Shown: positions 9,089 to 17,349 of the stretch, piece by piece | Layout of the letters: every line of letters starts with the position of its first letter | Numbering within the stretch: the first letter of the stretch is position 1 | From: Haloferax sp. Atlit-12N | GTDB taxonomy: Archaea; Halobacteriota; Halobacteria; Halobacteriales; Haloferacaceae | DNA length: 64,000 bases | Assembly (NCBI RefSeq): GCF_003383095.1 | Contig: NZ_PSYW01000001.1 | Location: 1-64,000 of the forward strand | Direction: 5' to 3' | Notes under the pieces: generated by a model | What the model saw: only the letters and a program-made list of their open reading frames with translations | Told to the model about the DNA's origin: nothing | Database searches by the model: none | Made by a program: the position numbers and the translations under genes

Positions 9089-9160
9089 AACTGAGCCTCG
9101 TCGACGGACGTCAGTCGGTGACGGTGAGCCGGGTCGCGGGTCTGGTCGACGGGCCGACGC

Positions 9161-10114
9161 TCAGCGGAAGCCCATCGCTTCGATCTGTTCTTGGTAGCGG
9201 TTCCGGATGGTGACCTCCGTCACCTGCGCCACGTCCGCGACCTCGCGCTGGGTCTTCTTCTCGTTGCAGAGAAGCGACGCGGCGTAGATTGCGGCGGCGG
9301 CGAAGCCGGTCGGCGACTTGCCCGACAGCAGGCCCTGCTCGGCGGACACGTCGATGATTTCGGTCGCCTTCGCCTGTACCTCTTCGGAGAGGTCGAGCGC
9401 GGAGGCGAACCGCGGGACGAACTGCTTGGGGTCGACGGGCTTGAGTTCGAGACCGAGTTCCTGCGAGATGTAGCGGTACGTACGACCGATTTCCTTCTGC
9501 GGGACGCGCGACACTTCCGCGACCTCGTCGAGCGAGCGCGGGATGCCTTCCTGACGGCAGGCGGCGTACAGCGCGGATGTGGCGACGCCTTCGATGGAGC
9601 GGCCACGAATCAGGTCCTCGTTGAGCGCGCGGCGATAGATGACGGACGCGACTTCCCGAACCGACCGCGGGACGCCGAGCGCCGACGCCATGCGGTCGAT
9701 TTCGCTGAGCGCGAACTGGAGGTTGCGCTCGCCGGCGTCCTTCGTCCGGATGCGCTCTTGCCACTTGCGCAGGCGGTGCATCTGCGAGCGTTTCTCGGAC
9801 GAAAGCGAGCGACCGTAGGCGTCTTTGTCCTTCCAGTCGATGGTCGTCGTCAGCCCCCGGTCGTGCATCGTCTCCGTGATGGGCGCACCCACGCGCGACT
9901 TCGACTGCCGCTCGGAGTGGTTGAACGCCCGCCACTCCGGGCCGCGGTCGATTTGTCGCTCATCGAGGACGAGACCACAGTCGTCACACACCAGTTCCCC
10001 CTGGTCTGCGTCCGTGACGATCTGGTCAGAGCCGCACTCCGGACAGTTGACTTGCTCGTCCTCTTGTGCCGTTGCCTCCTCCTCTCGCTGACGCTGCCGG
10101 CTCGGACGTTCCAT
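9161..10114 (-). CDS. tfb: Transcription initiation factor TFB (TFIIB)
   Basis: A 317-residue general transcription factor that bridges TBP bound at the TATA box and RNA polymerase. The N-terminal zinc ribbon has Cys at about 24, 27, 43 and 46 (CPEC..CDDC). A B-reader/linker follows, then two cyclin-fold repeats (about 110-205 and 210-310). A C-terminal recognition helix ([12 protein letters not shown]) should contact the BRE. Haloarchaea usually carry several TFBs, so this is one paralog. The promoter has AAAGG followed by TTTAAA about 27 nt before the ATG, a textbook leaderless start. Confidence 0.96.
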   Translation of the reverse strand: MERPSRQRQREEEATAQEDEQVNCPECGSDQIVTDADQGELVCDDCGLVLDERQIDRGPEWRAFNHSERQSKSRVGAPITETMHDRGLTTTIDWKDKDAYGRSLSSEKRSQMHRLRKWQERIRTKDAGERNLQFALSEIDRMASALGVPRSVREVASVIYRRALNEDLIRGRSIEGVATSALYAACRQEGIPRSLDEVAEVSRVPQKEIGRTYRYISQELGLELKPVDPKQFVPRFASALDLSEEVQAKATEIIDVSAEQGLLSGKSPTGFAAAAIYAASLLCNEKKTQREVADVAQVTEVTIRNRYQEQIEAMGFR

Positions 10115-10137
10115 TAAAAGGTTTCTGGTGGAGCGTG

Positions 10138-10151
10138 AATTTAAACCTTTG
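10138..10151 (-). promoter_or_regulatory. TATA box of tfb with BRE-like sequence
   Basis: Read on the minus strand this is CAAAGGTTTAAATT, a purine-rich BRE-like element directly joined to a TATA box. It ends about 25 nt before the tfb ATG, which predicts a leaderless mRNA. Confidence 0.7.
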
Positions 10152-10218
10152 TAACAGAAATATGATACAGGCCGCTGTCTGGCGATTCGGAGACTCCGGA
10201 TTCGGGCGACTGGGATGC

Positions 10219-10231
10219 ACCTACTTATACA
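10219..10231 (+). promoter_or_regulatory. TATA box of the nuclease lipoprotein gene
   Basis: CTTATACA lies about 27 nt upstream of the ATG at 10256, supporting that start instead of the upstream in-frame GTG at 10247. It faces away from the tfb promoter, with about 70 bp between the two TATA boxes. Confidence 0.6.
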
Positions 10232-10255
10232 GTTCCCTGACTAACGGTGAATCGA

Positions 10256-11239
10256 ATGGTCAGACGTGCTACCACGACACTCGTTGTCGTCGTTCTCGCG
10301 GTCCTCGCGGGCTGTCTCGGCGGGGGTGGCGCGGGCGCGCCGACGACAGTCGAATCGACCGCGACGGAGACGGCATCGCCGACGGCGCAGTCGGAGTCGC
10401 CGACGACCGCGGCCGCCGAAGGCGACGTGACAGTCGAGGTGGTCGAGGTGGTCGACGGCGACACCATCAAGGTCGTCATGCCGGACGGCGCGCGCGAGAC
10501 GGTTCGGCTTCTCGGCGTCGACACCCCGGAAGTCCACGCCGAGAACACGCCCGACGAGTTCGAGGGCGTCCCCGAGACCGAGGCCGGCCGGACCTGCCTC
10601 CGCGCGGCCGGCGAGAACGCGAGCGCCTACGCGAAGTCACGACTCGCCGACCGAACCGTCGAACTCCGCTACGACGAGAAGGCCGGGGAGCGCGGCTACT
10701 ACGGCCGGCTCCTCGCGTACGTCGTCGTCGACGGCGCGGAGTTCAACCACGACCTCATCGCCGAGGGCCACGCCCGGGTCTACGAGAGTTCGTTCGAGGA
10801 GCGCGAGCGCTACGAGCGCGCCGAACGCGACGCCAGAGAGCGCGGGGTCGGCCTCTGGTCCTGCGCGACCGAGGGGTCGGCCGCGGGCGGCCCGGACGCG
10901 ACCACCGACGACGGCCTCTCGGTCTCGGTCGTCGCCGACGCGCCCGGCAACGACAACGACAACCTGAACGAGGAGTACGTCACGCTCCGGAACGACGGCG
11001 ACGCCGCCATCGACCTCTCGGGGTGGACCGTCTCCGACGCGGCGGGCGCGACCTACACGTTCGCCGAGGGGACCGAACTCGACCCCGGCGCGTCGCTGAC
11101 GCTCCACACGGGGTCGGGAACCGACACCGACGAGGACGTCTACTGGGGTCGCGGCGGCGCGGTGTGGAACAACGGCGGCGACACGGTCACGATTCGCGAC
11201 GCCGCGGGGACTGAGGTACTCTCGTACACGTACGAGTAG
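10256..11239 (+). CDS. Secreted nuclease lipoprotein: SNase plus lamin-tail domain
   Basis: A 327-residue protein. Residues 1-20 form a signal peptide with lipobox LAGC (Cys 20), followed by a Thr/Ser/Glu-rich spacer. Residues about 57-205 match the thermonuclease (staphylococcal nuclease-like) fold: VEVVDGDTIKV, the Arg-containing VRLLGVDTPEV and a C-terminal EAxxxARxxxxGLW helix. Residues about 220-327 form a lamin-tail-domain (LTD) beta-sandwich with EEYVTLRNDGDAAIDLSGW. It should be anchored outside the membrane and degrade DNA, perhaps for nutrient use. LTD domains often accompany secreted nucleases. Confidence 0.88.
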   Translation: MVRRATTTLVVVVLAVLAGCLGGGGAGAPTTVESTATETASPTAQSESPTTAAAEGDVTVEVVEVVDGDTIKVVMPDGARETVRLLGVDTPEVHAENTPDEFEGVPETEAGRTCLRAAGENASAYAKSRLADRTVELRYDEKAGERGYYGRLLAYVVVDGAEFNHDLIAEGHARVYESSFEERERYERAERDARERGVGLWSCATEGSAAGGPDATTDDGLSVSVVADAPGNDNDNLNEEYVTLRNDGDAAIDLSGWTVSDAAGATYTFAEGTELDPGASLTLHTGSGTDTDEDVYWGRGGAVWNNGGDTVTIRDAAGTEVLSYTYE

Positions 11240-11428
11240 CGAAATTAGCGTCGGAATGAACCTCGGCGTCCGAGTGGACCGCCCGCGCGGTCAGGGGGAA
11301 TGGGGGTGGAGCGTGTGCCCCCGTCGGCAGTACGGTTACCATGGCTATCAGCCCCTAGGCTGTCACGGCGGAACGGCGAACCCCCGTGCTATCAGCGGAT
11401 TCCACGCACAGAAATTACCACTAGGCAT
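11240..11428. other. G-run-rich intergenic segment with repeated motif
   Basis: A 189-bp stretch between the nuclease gene stop and the next promoter. It has runs of five G (GGGGGAATGGGGGTGG) and a matching CCCCC that could fold back, and the 9-mer GCTATCAGC occurs twice, about 47 bp apart. No convincing ORF is present. It could be a structured RNA or a regulatory region; evidence for either is weak. Confidence 0.3.
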
Positions 11429-11446
11429 TTACAAAGATATATACAT
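11429..11446 (+). promoter_or_regulatory. TATA box for the 11471 gene
   Basis: GATATATACATAA lies about 30 nt upstream of the ATG at 11471, in an AT-rich patch that contrasts with the surrounding GC-rich DNA. Confidence 0.6.
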
Positions 11447-11470
11447 AACCAAAGGAAATGTGTGTGCAAC

Positions 11471-11866
11471 ATGAGCACGCTCGAATCCTCGTCCGCCGAA
11501 GCCGCACTCGTCGCTGGCCGTCCCGCCGACCTGACGCCCGTCGTCCTCGACGCGTCGGGGCTGGAGTCGACTGCTCCCGCGCACCTCCGCGACCTGAAGA
11601 CCGAACTCGCCGAGGAGGGCTACCTCCCCGCCGAACTCACCGTGGAAGCCCGCTTCTGCGAGGACGACCCGCTCGCGGTGCAGTCGGAGTCCGACCGCCT
11701 CCGCGAGTACGTCCGCGCCGCCGCGTTCCTCGGCGTCGGGCGCGTCGCCGTCGACGTCGCGGAGTGCTGTCGCCCCGACGACGCCAAGTCGGCGCTCGCG
11801 GCGCTCGGCGAACGCGCCCGGCGCGAGGGTGTCGCTTTTGAGCTTCGAGGTTCCATCGACGGCTGA
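11471..11866 (+). CDS. Conserved haloarchaeal protein, unknown function
   Basis: A 131-residue acidic protein. The middle (PAELTVEARFCEDDPLAVQSESDRLREYVRAAAFLG) looks alpha/beta. Two Cys (AECCRPD) occur near 100, but there is no recognisable zinc motif. The final A overlaps the ATG of the methyltransferase gene (TGATG), so it is probably co-translated with that gene and may act with it. The upstream TATA box supports this start. Confidence 0.65.
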   Translation: MSTLESSSAEAALVAGRPADLTPVVLDASGLESTAPAHLRDLKTELAEEGYLPAELTVEARFCEDDPLAVQSESDRLREYVRAAAFLGVGRVAVDVAECCRPDDAKSALAALGERARREGVAFELRGSIDG

Positions 11867-12492
11867 TGGCAACCAAGGCCGCGCTGGAGGCGCAGTTGGC
11901 GGTGGTCGCCGGCTTCGAGAACCCGAAGGTCTCGCTCGAACAGTACCCGACGCCGCCGGACCTCGCCGCGCACCTCGTCCACCTCGCGGACCTCCGCGGC
12001 GACATCGAGGACGCGACGGTCCTCGATTTGGGCTCCGGAACCGGCATGCTCGGACTCGGCGCGGCGCTCCGCTCGCCCGCCCGCGTCGTCGGCGTCGAAC
12101 TCGACGACGACGCGCTCGAAACCGCGACGGACAACGCCCGCCGGGTCGGCGCGAGCGCACCCATCGACTGGATTCGCGCCGACGCGACCCGCCTGCCGCT
12201 CTGTCTCCCCGACGACCGGCAGGTCACGGTGCTCATGAACCCGCCGTTCGGCGCGCAGCGGGGCAACGAACACGCCGACCGCGCATTCCTCGAATCGGTC
12301 GCGTCGGTCGCCGACGTGTCCTACTCGGTCCACAACGAGGGAAGCAAGGAGTTCGTCGAGTCGTTCGTCGCCGACGCCGGCGGCGACCTCACGGACGCGT
12401 TCCGGGCGACGTTCGACCTCGACCGCCAGTTCGACTTCCACGACGAGGACCGCCGACAGCTCGACGCCGAAGTGTTCCGCATCGAGTGGTGA
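11866..12492 (+). CDS. METTL5-like DNA/RNA adenine N6-methyltransferase
   Basis: A 208-residue Rossmann methyltransferase. The SAM site is DLGSGTGMLGLGAAL (about 46-60). The catalytic NPPF motif lies near 124-127, typical of N6-adenine enzymes. Family knowledge: METTL5-like archaeal proteins modify a 16S/18S rRNA adenine or related RNA; the exact site is unknown here. An EQYPTPP segment near 25 precedes the Rossmann core, as in this family. It overlaps the previous gene by 1 nt. Confidence 0.85.
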   Translation: MATKAALEAQLAVVAGFENPKVSLEQYPTPPDLAAHLVHLADLRGDIEDATVLDLGSGTGMLGLGAALRSPARVVGVELDDDALETATDNARRVGASAPIDWIRADATRLPLCLPDDRQVTVLMNPPFGAQRGNEHADRAFLESVASVADVSYSVHNEGSKEFVESFVADAGGDLTDAFRATFDLDRQFDFHDEDRRQLDAEVFRIEW

Positions 12493-12571
12493 GGCGGCGG
12501 CGGTCGCACCGCCGGCCCATCACCGCTCGAACCGTCCGTAGACACCGCACGAATCGTCCGCCGACCGCGCC

Positions 12572-14224
12572 CTAATTGTACGTCTCTTGTCGCGCGATGC
12601 GGACTTTCGTCCCCCGCGACTCGGCGAAGACGAACGACTTCTCGCGGACGAACCGAATGCCGTCGAGCGTCGTGCTCGCGTTCTTCGTCGGCATCGGCCC
12701 CCTGACGGTCCCGCTGTCCGACGACACTTGGATGTCGTAGCCCGTCGCGGTCGGCACGACGGAGATGTTCCGGCGGGAGACGACCGGTTCGGCCCGGACC
12801 GGGCCGGTCTCGTAGGTCAGTCGCGCCTCGCCGTCGGCGACGAGGAACACCCGGTAGGCGGTTCCCGCGCCCATAACGACGTAGCCGTCGCGGACCGCCG
12901 TCACCCGGTCGCGCCAGCCGAGGCCGCCGAGCCTGACCGTCGACTCGCCGTCGAACGCTAGCCGACTCGTGGAGACGGCGGTGGTCCAGATGCCGCGCCG
13001 CTCGCTTCTGACGATGACCCCGGAGGTGTTGGTCGTCGTCGACTCGCCGAACAGTTCGATGTCGAAGACGGCGGTCAGCCCGTTCGGCACGTCCTCGGCG
13101 TAGGTCACGTCGTAGTCCCTGACCGAGACGCTCTCGCCCGGCAGGTCGTCGCCGCTCGCGGTGAACGTGTTGTACAGCATCGCCGGCCCCGACAGGGCCG
13201 CGACGACGACGAGGAGAACGGCGAGGCCGGCCTGCCAGCGGCGGGCCGAAAACAGCGAGTTGTCGGGCGCGTACTCGCGGAGCGGCCTGTCTGAGGCCGC
13301 GACCGTCAGTGCGACGATGGTCGCGAGCGCGACGACGAGCGCGAAGCCGACGGCGCGAAACAGCACGTAGGTCTCGCCGCCGCGGTACCAGTACACCGCC
13401 CACAGCGACTCGCTCACGGAAAACAGGAGGACGCCGGCGAAGCTCCGGAGGGCGGGCGGGTTCGACCCCTCGCGGCGGTGGCTGAGCCACACGCCGAGGA
13501 GGACGCCGAACAGGAAGCCGATTGCGTGACCCTGAATGGCGATTTGGGACCACCACGGCGTCGAGAAGACGGGACGGGCCGACGAGACGACTTCGGGCGA
13601 GAGCATCGCGTTGTAAAACAGGCTGACGACGCGCCCCGAGACGAACGCCAAGATGGTCGTCAGCGGCCGGAAGACGAGCGCGAAGCCGGCGAACGCGAAC
13701 ACGACGCCGGAGAAGCCGACGACCGGGCCGAGCGCGAAGACGGAGGTCAGAAGCCCCACGCCGACGACGACCGCGGGGAAGACGACGAGCGACCGGACGT
13801 AGGGGTTCTCGCGGGCCGACCCGAACGACGTGGACCCGCGGCGCGTTGGGTAGTGTCCCCACGCGTACTCCGCGACCGGCGCGAGCGTGAGCGTGCCGAC
13901 GAGGTTGCCGACGAGGTGGCCGGCGCTGGAGTGGGCGAACGCGGCGGTCAGCATCCCGGTCGGGTAGAAGTACGACCACGCCCGGAACGGGATGACGATG
14001 GGCCGGTACCACGACGACCAGCCGTCCTGAACCACGAGGTAGACGAGGAGGACGCCGCCGGCGCTGACGAGCGTTCCGAGCGGGAGGCCGAACAGGAAGC
14101 GCCGCCGGAGCGCCGCCGAGAGCCGACTCGGTCTGTCGACGACGGCGAGCGCGACGGCCGCGGCGAGGAGCGCGAGGAGCGCGGCGAGCCGCTGGAACGG
14201 TATCCAGCCCGGTATCTCTAGCAT
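12572..14224 (-). CDS. Rhomboid serine protease with large C-terminal domain
   Basis: A 550-residue integral membrane protease. Residues about 10-250 form a rhomboid-like core of about six helices with HLVGN at about 103-107, the catalytic GFSG motif with Ser at about 172, and His at about 233 (QGHAIGF); the Ser/His dyad is intact. Two or three further helices (about 260-350) precede an extracytoplasmic beta-rich domain of about 200 residues, which is unusual for a rhomboid. The TATA-like TCTTTATC about 27 nt upstream supports the start. Substrates are unknown. Confidence 0.88.
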   Translation of the reverse strand: MLEIPGWIPFQRLAALLALLAAAVALAVVDRPSRLSAALRRRFLFGLPLGTLVSAGGVLLVYLVVQDGWSSWYRPIVIPFRAWSYFYPTGMLTAAFAHSSAGHLVGNLVGTLTLAPVAEYAWGHYPTRRGSTSFGSARENPYVRSLVVFPAVVVGVGLLTSVFALGPVVGFSGVVFAFAGFALVFRPLTTILAFVSGRVVSLFYNAMLSPEVVSSARPVFSTPWWSQIAIQGHAIGFLFGVLLGVWLSHRREGSNPPALRSFAGVLLFSVSESLWAVYWYRGGETYVLFRAVGFALVVALATIVALTVAASDRPLREYAPDNSLFSARRWQAGLAVLLVVVAALSGPAMLYNTFTASGDDLPGESVSVRDYDVTYAEDVPNGLTAVFDIELFGESTTTNTSGVIVRSERRGIWTTAVSTSRLAFDGESTVRLGGLGWRDRVTAVRDGYVVMGAGTAYRVFLVADGEARLTYETGPVRAEPVVSRRNISVVPTATGYDIQVSSDSGTVRGPMPTKNASTTLDGIRFVREKSFVFAESRGTKVRIARQETYN

Positions 14225-14368
14225 TAGCTACCTGTGTCGTGCGAACGGGTGATAAAGAAACCCGCGGAGAACTGCTTGAGAAGAGCTAGCGTGCGACACG
14301 AACCCGACGGCGGACGACGACTCAGCGTCGGGCGGTCGGTCGCGGGGCGCGCTGCGGCGGATGGCCGC

Positions 14369-14647
14369 TCAGATTTTTCCTTCGGCGTCGTCGGCCAGTT
14401 CCTCCATGCGCTTGCCGACGCGGCCCGCGCTGGAGAACTCGTCGTCGCTCATCGCGGTCGCGAGGGCGTTTCCGAGCACGAACACGGCGTGTTTGTGCTC
14501 GCTTTTCGATTTGTGGACGTGGGAGGGCTCGACCGCAAGCTCGTCGTAGGGGTCGAACAGGCTCGAATCGACGTGATCGCGGGCCGAGAAGTGGTCCTTG
14601 ATGATAACCATCTGTTCGTGCAGCTCCAGCAGTTCGTCCTTGTGCAT
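14369..14647 (-). CDS. UPF0058 family protein
   Basis: A 92-residue protein beginning MHKDELLELHEQMVIIKDHF, the hallmark of UPF0058. It is helical, rich in His and charged residues (VEPSHVHKSKSEHKHAV) and probably binds metal, but the function is unknown. It is common in Euryarchaeota as a single small gene. A TATA-like GCTTAAACC lies about 28 nt upstream. Confidence 0.85.
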   Translation of the reverse strand: MHKDELLELHEQMVIIKDHFSARDHVDSSLFDPYDELAVEPSHVHKSKSEHKHAVFVLGNALATAMSDDEFSSAGRVGKRMEELADDAEGKI

Positions 14648-14705
14648 GAGCGTTGGTTAGGCGCGAGGGCGGTTTAAGCGTTATTGGGGGATACTGTCAC
14701 TCGGC

Positions 14706-14918
14706 TCAGAAGACGTACTCGTCTTCGTGACCCATCATCCCGTCGTCTTCGTACGCGCGGTCCTCGTCGGACATCGGACCGCTGGTCTTGTACGCGCGGA
14801 TACCGGTCGACAGCAGGTCCTCGATGGCCTCGTCGCGGTTGACGAACTCGCCCTGTTCGACGAGTTGGACGATCTGCATCTCCAGGTGTTCCGGCACGGT
14901 AATCTCTACTTTGGGCAT
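14706..14918 (-). CDS. Ribbon-helix-helix (CopG-like) DNA-binding protein
   Basis: A 70-residue protein with a short beta strand (PKVEITVPEHLEMQIVQLV) and two helices (QGEFVNRDEAIEDLLSTGIRAY), the ribbon-helix-helix layout of CopG/MetJ-type regulators. The acidic C-terminal tail is haloarchaea-like. It probably acts as a dimer at operators; the target is unknown. A strong TATA box (GTTATATAC on the minus strand) lies about 28 nt before the ATG, implying a leaderless mRNA. Confidence 0.75.
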   Translation of the reverse strand: MPKVEITVPEHLEMQIVQLVEQGEFVNRDEAIEDLLSTGIRAYKTSGPMSDEDRAYEDDGMMGHEDEYVF

Positions 14919-14941
14919 CTGAACGTCCGTCGCTTTGGAAG

Positions 14942-14955
14942 GGCCGTATATAACT
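14942..14955 (-). promoter_or_regulatory. TATA box of the CopG-like gene
   Basis: GTTATATAC on the minus strand, about 28 nt before the ATG at 14918. Confidence 0.65.
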
Positions 14956-15100
14956 CTACCGGGGGAATAATCGGGTTTTCCGAAGGTCGTCCGGGCGAAC
15001 TCGAATCTCCCCTTACGTTCGGTTAGTGCGGTCGTCGGCCCGGTCGCCGACGGGTGTCCGGAGTCGTTAGTGATAGGTGCGTCGGGCCGAAGATTCGACC

Positions 15101-15694
15101 ATGGCCAACGACGTGACCCACCTCTACGAGGAGTTCGGCGACGACCGACTCCCGCCGGGCCAACGCGAGACCCAGCGGTTCCCCGTGCTCTCCAAGAGCG
15201 GCACGCCCTCGTGGGACTCCGAGACGTGGTCGTTCGAGGCGTGGGGCGCGGTCGAGACCGAACTCGACCTCTCGTTCGACGAGTTCCGCGACTTCCCCTC
15301 CGAGACGCAGGTACAGGACTTCCACTGCGTCACCGGCTGGAGCAAGTTCGACTGCGAGTTCGAGGGCGTCACGTTCCCGACGCTCGCCGACGCGGTCGGC
15401 GTCGACGACGACGCGGTCCACGTGATGTTCCACGCGATGGACGGCTACACGACGAACCTGCCCCTCGACCAGTGCATGCGCGACGAGGTCATGTTCGTCT
15501 GGGGCTACGACGGCGAGGACCTGCCCGCCGACCACGGCGGCCCCCTTCGGGTCGTCACCCCGCACAAGTACGCCTACAAGGGCGCGAAGTGGGTCTCGGG
15601 CGTCGAGTTCCTCACCGAACCCGAACGCGGCTACTGGGAGAAACGCGGGTACTCGAACACGGCGAACCCGTGGAACGAAGAGCGGTACAGCTAA
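15101..15694 (+). CDS. Sulfite-oxidase-like molybdopterin oxidoreductase
   Basis: A 197-residue protein matching the oxidoreductase molybdopterin-binding domain (sulfite oxidase/MsrP family). Cys in FHCVTGWS near 80 is the expected molybdenum ligand. The MDGYTTNLPLDQC, GGPLRVVTPHKYAYKGAKWV and RGYWEKRGYSNTANPW blocks are typical of the 'sulfite oxidase-like' subfamily. No signal peptide is present, so it is likely cytoplasmic. Substrate unknown. The last 32 nt reappear exactly 92 bp downstream. Confidence 0.87.
   Translation: MANDVTHLYEEFGDDRLPPGQRETQRFPVLSKSGTPSWDSETWSFEAWGAVETELDLSFDEFRDFPSETQVQDFHCVTGWSKFDCEFEGVTFPTLADAVGVDDDAVHVMFHAMDGYTTNLPLDQCMRDEVMFVWGYDGEDLPADHGGPLRVVTPHKYAYKGAKWVSGVEFLTEPERGYWEKRGYSNTANPWNEERYS
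15661..15692. repeat. Direct repeat, copy A, at an oxidoreductase gene's 3' end
   Basis: A 32-bp segment ending in the stop region, identical to 15753-15784. Confidence 0.95.
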
Positions 15695-15752
15695 CCTAAG
15701 TTTTTGGTCCAGATTTTTGCGTGGTGAGCGTAGCGAACCACGGAAAAAGGTG
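15693..15752. other. Hairpin-bearing spacer between 3'-end repeats
   Basis: Sixty bp without coding potential. It contains CGTGGT/ACCACG arms around a GAGCGTAGCGA loop, and T-rich and A-rich flanks (TTTTTGG, ATTTTTGCG, CGGAAAAAGG) that could extend the palindrome. The TTTTT runs might also serve as a transcription terminator for the oxidoreductase gene. Confidence 0.6.
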
Positions 15753-15784
15753 GGCGAACCCGTGGAACGAAGAGCGGTACAGCT
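15753..15784. repeat. Direct repeat, copy B, of the oxidoreductase 3' end
   Basis: Exact 32-bp copy of 15661-15692; downstream sequence then diverges (TGAGC instead of TAACC). Confidence 0.95.
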
Positions 15785-15940
15785 GAGCTGATTTTTCAGC
15801 GTTTTCGGCGGTCGCTTCGCGTCCGAGCCCCCAGCGTTGTCGTTCGGTGGACAGATGTGCGCGTCCCACTGTCTCCCTCCGGGGCGGCGGGCGGAACAGA
15901 AGGGAGAGTTTCAAGCGTCCCCGGTCCTGACCCACGGTCG

Positions 15941-17272
15941 ATGGAACCGTTGCGGACAGACGAGGTGGGGGACCATCTCGTCAGCAGGTCGGTTCGACTG
16001 TCTGCGCCGCCCGTCTCGGCGTCGCTCGCGACGATGCGTCGCCCGCGGGCGCTGTGGACCGCCCCCGACGAGCCGACAGTCGTCGGCGGCGGCGTCGCCG
16101 TGGCCGTCGAGGCAGACGGCCCTGAGCGACTCGCGCGCATCCGCGAGTCGGCCACGGCGCTGTTCGACGGCGCGGACGTTGACGCCCCCGACGCCGCCCG
16201 CCCGCGATTCTTCGGCGGCCTCGCCTTCCACGAGGAGGCGACCGGCCGCGACCCGTGGGCCGACTTCCCGGCCGCGCGCTTCGTCGTCCCCGAGGTGCAA
16301 GTCGCCTTCGACGGCGACGACGCGTGGCTCACGGTCACCGCCGTCGGCGCTGACGCCGACCCGGAGGTCGTCGGCGACCGGCTCGACGAGGTCCGCGAGA
16401 CGCTCGAATCGCTCGACGACGAACCCTCCGAGGGACCGCCGGGTGTCGCGGACCGTCACCGAACGACCTCGGTGGAGGCGTGGCACGAGAGCGTCGATGC
16501 CGCGGTCTCTCGCATCCGCGCCGGCGACCTCCAGAAGGTCGTCCTCGCGCAGGCGCTCGAAGTCGAACTCGACCGCCCCGCCGCCGCGCCCGACCTGCTC
16601 GCCCGCCTCGGCCGGACGTACCCCGACTGCCACCGCTTCCTCGTCGAGCCGAACGGCGGGGCGAGTTTCCTCGGCGCGACGCCCGAGCGGCTCGTCTCGC
16701 TCCGCGGCCGCGAGGTCGAGACCGGCGCGCTCGCCGGAACGACCGGCCGCGGCGACACCGACGACGAAGACGAGTGGCTGGCGAACGAACTGCTCGGAAG
16801 CGAGAAGGACAACCACGAACACGAACTCGTCGCGGAGACGATTCGGGAACAGCTCGCGCCCCTGTCGGCCGACATTCGCGTCGGCGACCGCGGGATCCGG
16901 AAGCTCGCGACCGTCCAGCACCTCTGGACGCCCATCGACGCGACGCTCGAACGCGACGAGCACGTCCTCTCGCTCGTGGACGCGCTTCACCCGACGCCCG
17001 CGGTCGGCGGCCTCCCGCCCGAGGCCGCCCTCGACGTGATTCGCGACACCGAGCCGTTCGACCGCGGCTGGTACGCCGCGCCCGTCGGCTGGTTCGACGC
17101 CGACGGCGACGGCAGTTTCGCGGTCGCGCTTCGCTCGGCAATCGTCGAGGAGACGCTGGCGACGCTCTTTGCGGGCGTCGGCCTCGTCGCCGACTCGGAC
17201 CCCGACGCCGAGTGGGACGAGGTGCAACTGAAGTACCGCCCCGTCCTCGACGAACTCGAACGCGACGACTGA
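15941..17272 (+). CDS. menF: Isochorismate synthase
   Basis: Converts chorismate to isochorismate, the entry step to menaquinone. The 443-residue protein has a chorismate-binding domain in the C-terminal half: SRIRAGDLQKVVLAQ, FLGATPERLVSL, AGTTGRG, LGSEKDNHEHELV, HPTPAVGGLP and a Gly/Asp-rich VGWFDADGDGSF loop. The family fold and order match MenF/EntC. ATG 15941 was chosen as the first start after the region containing the 3'-end repeat. menD follows after 77 nt on the same strand. Confidence 0.92.
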   Translation: MEPLRTDEVGDHLVSRSVRLSAPPVSASLATMRRPRALWTAPDEPTVVGGGVAVAVEADGPERLARIRESATALFDGADVDAPDAARPRFFGGLAFHEEATGRDPWADFPAARFVVPEVQVAFDGDDAWLTVTAVGADADPEVVGDRLDEVRETLESLDDEPSEGPPGVADRHRTTSVEAWHESVDAAVSRIRAGDLQKVVLAQALEVELDRPAAAPDLLARLGRTYPDCHRFLVEPNGGASFLGATPERLVSLRGREVETGALAGTTGRGDTDDEDEWLANELLGSEKDNHEHELVAETIREQLAPLSADIRVGDRGIRKLATVQHLWTPIDATLERDEHVLSLVDALHPTPAVGGLPPEAALDVIRDTEPFDRGWYAAPVGWFDADGDGSFAVALRSAIVEETLATLFAGVGLVADSDPDAEWDEVQLKYRPVLDELERDD

Positions 17273-17349
17273 GTTCGGGACCGACGACCGGCACCGGAGC
17301 CGACGACAGATCTTGATTCGATTCAATCCGACTTGACGACATAGACGAG

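Noticed and set aside
11256..11474. 72-codon ORF after the nuclease gene
   Set aside because: It runs into the next promoter and start, and its protein (Trp/Gly/His mixture) has no pattern; the region has better evidence as non-coding.
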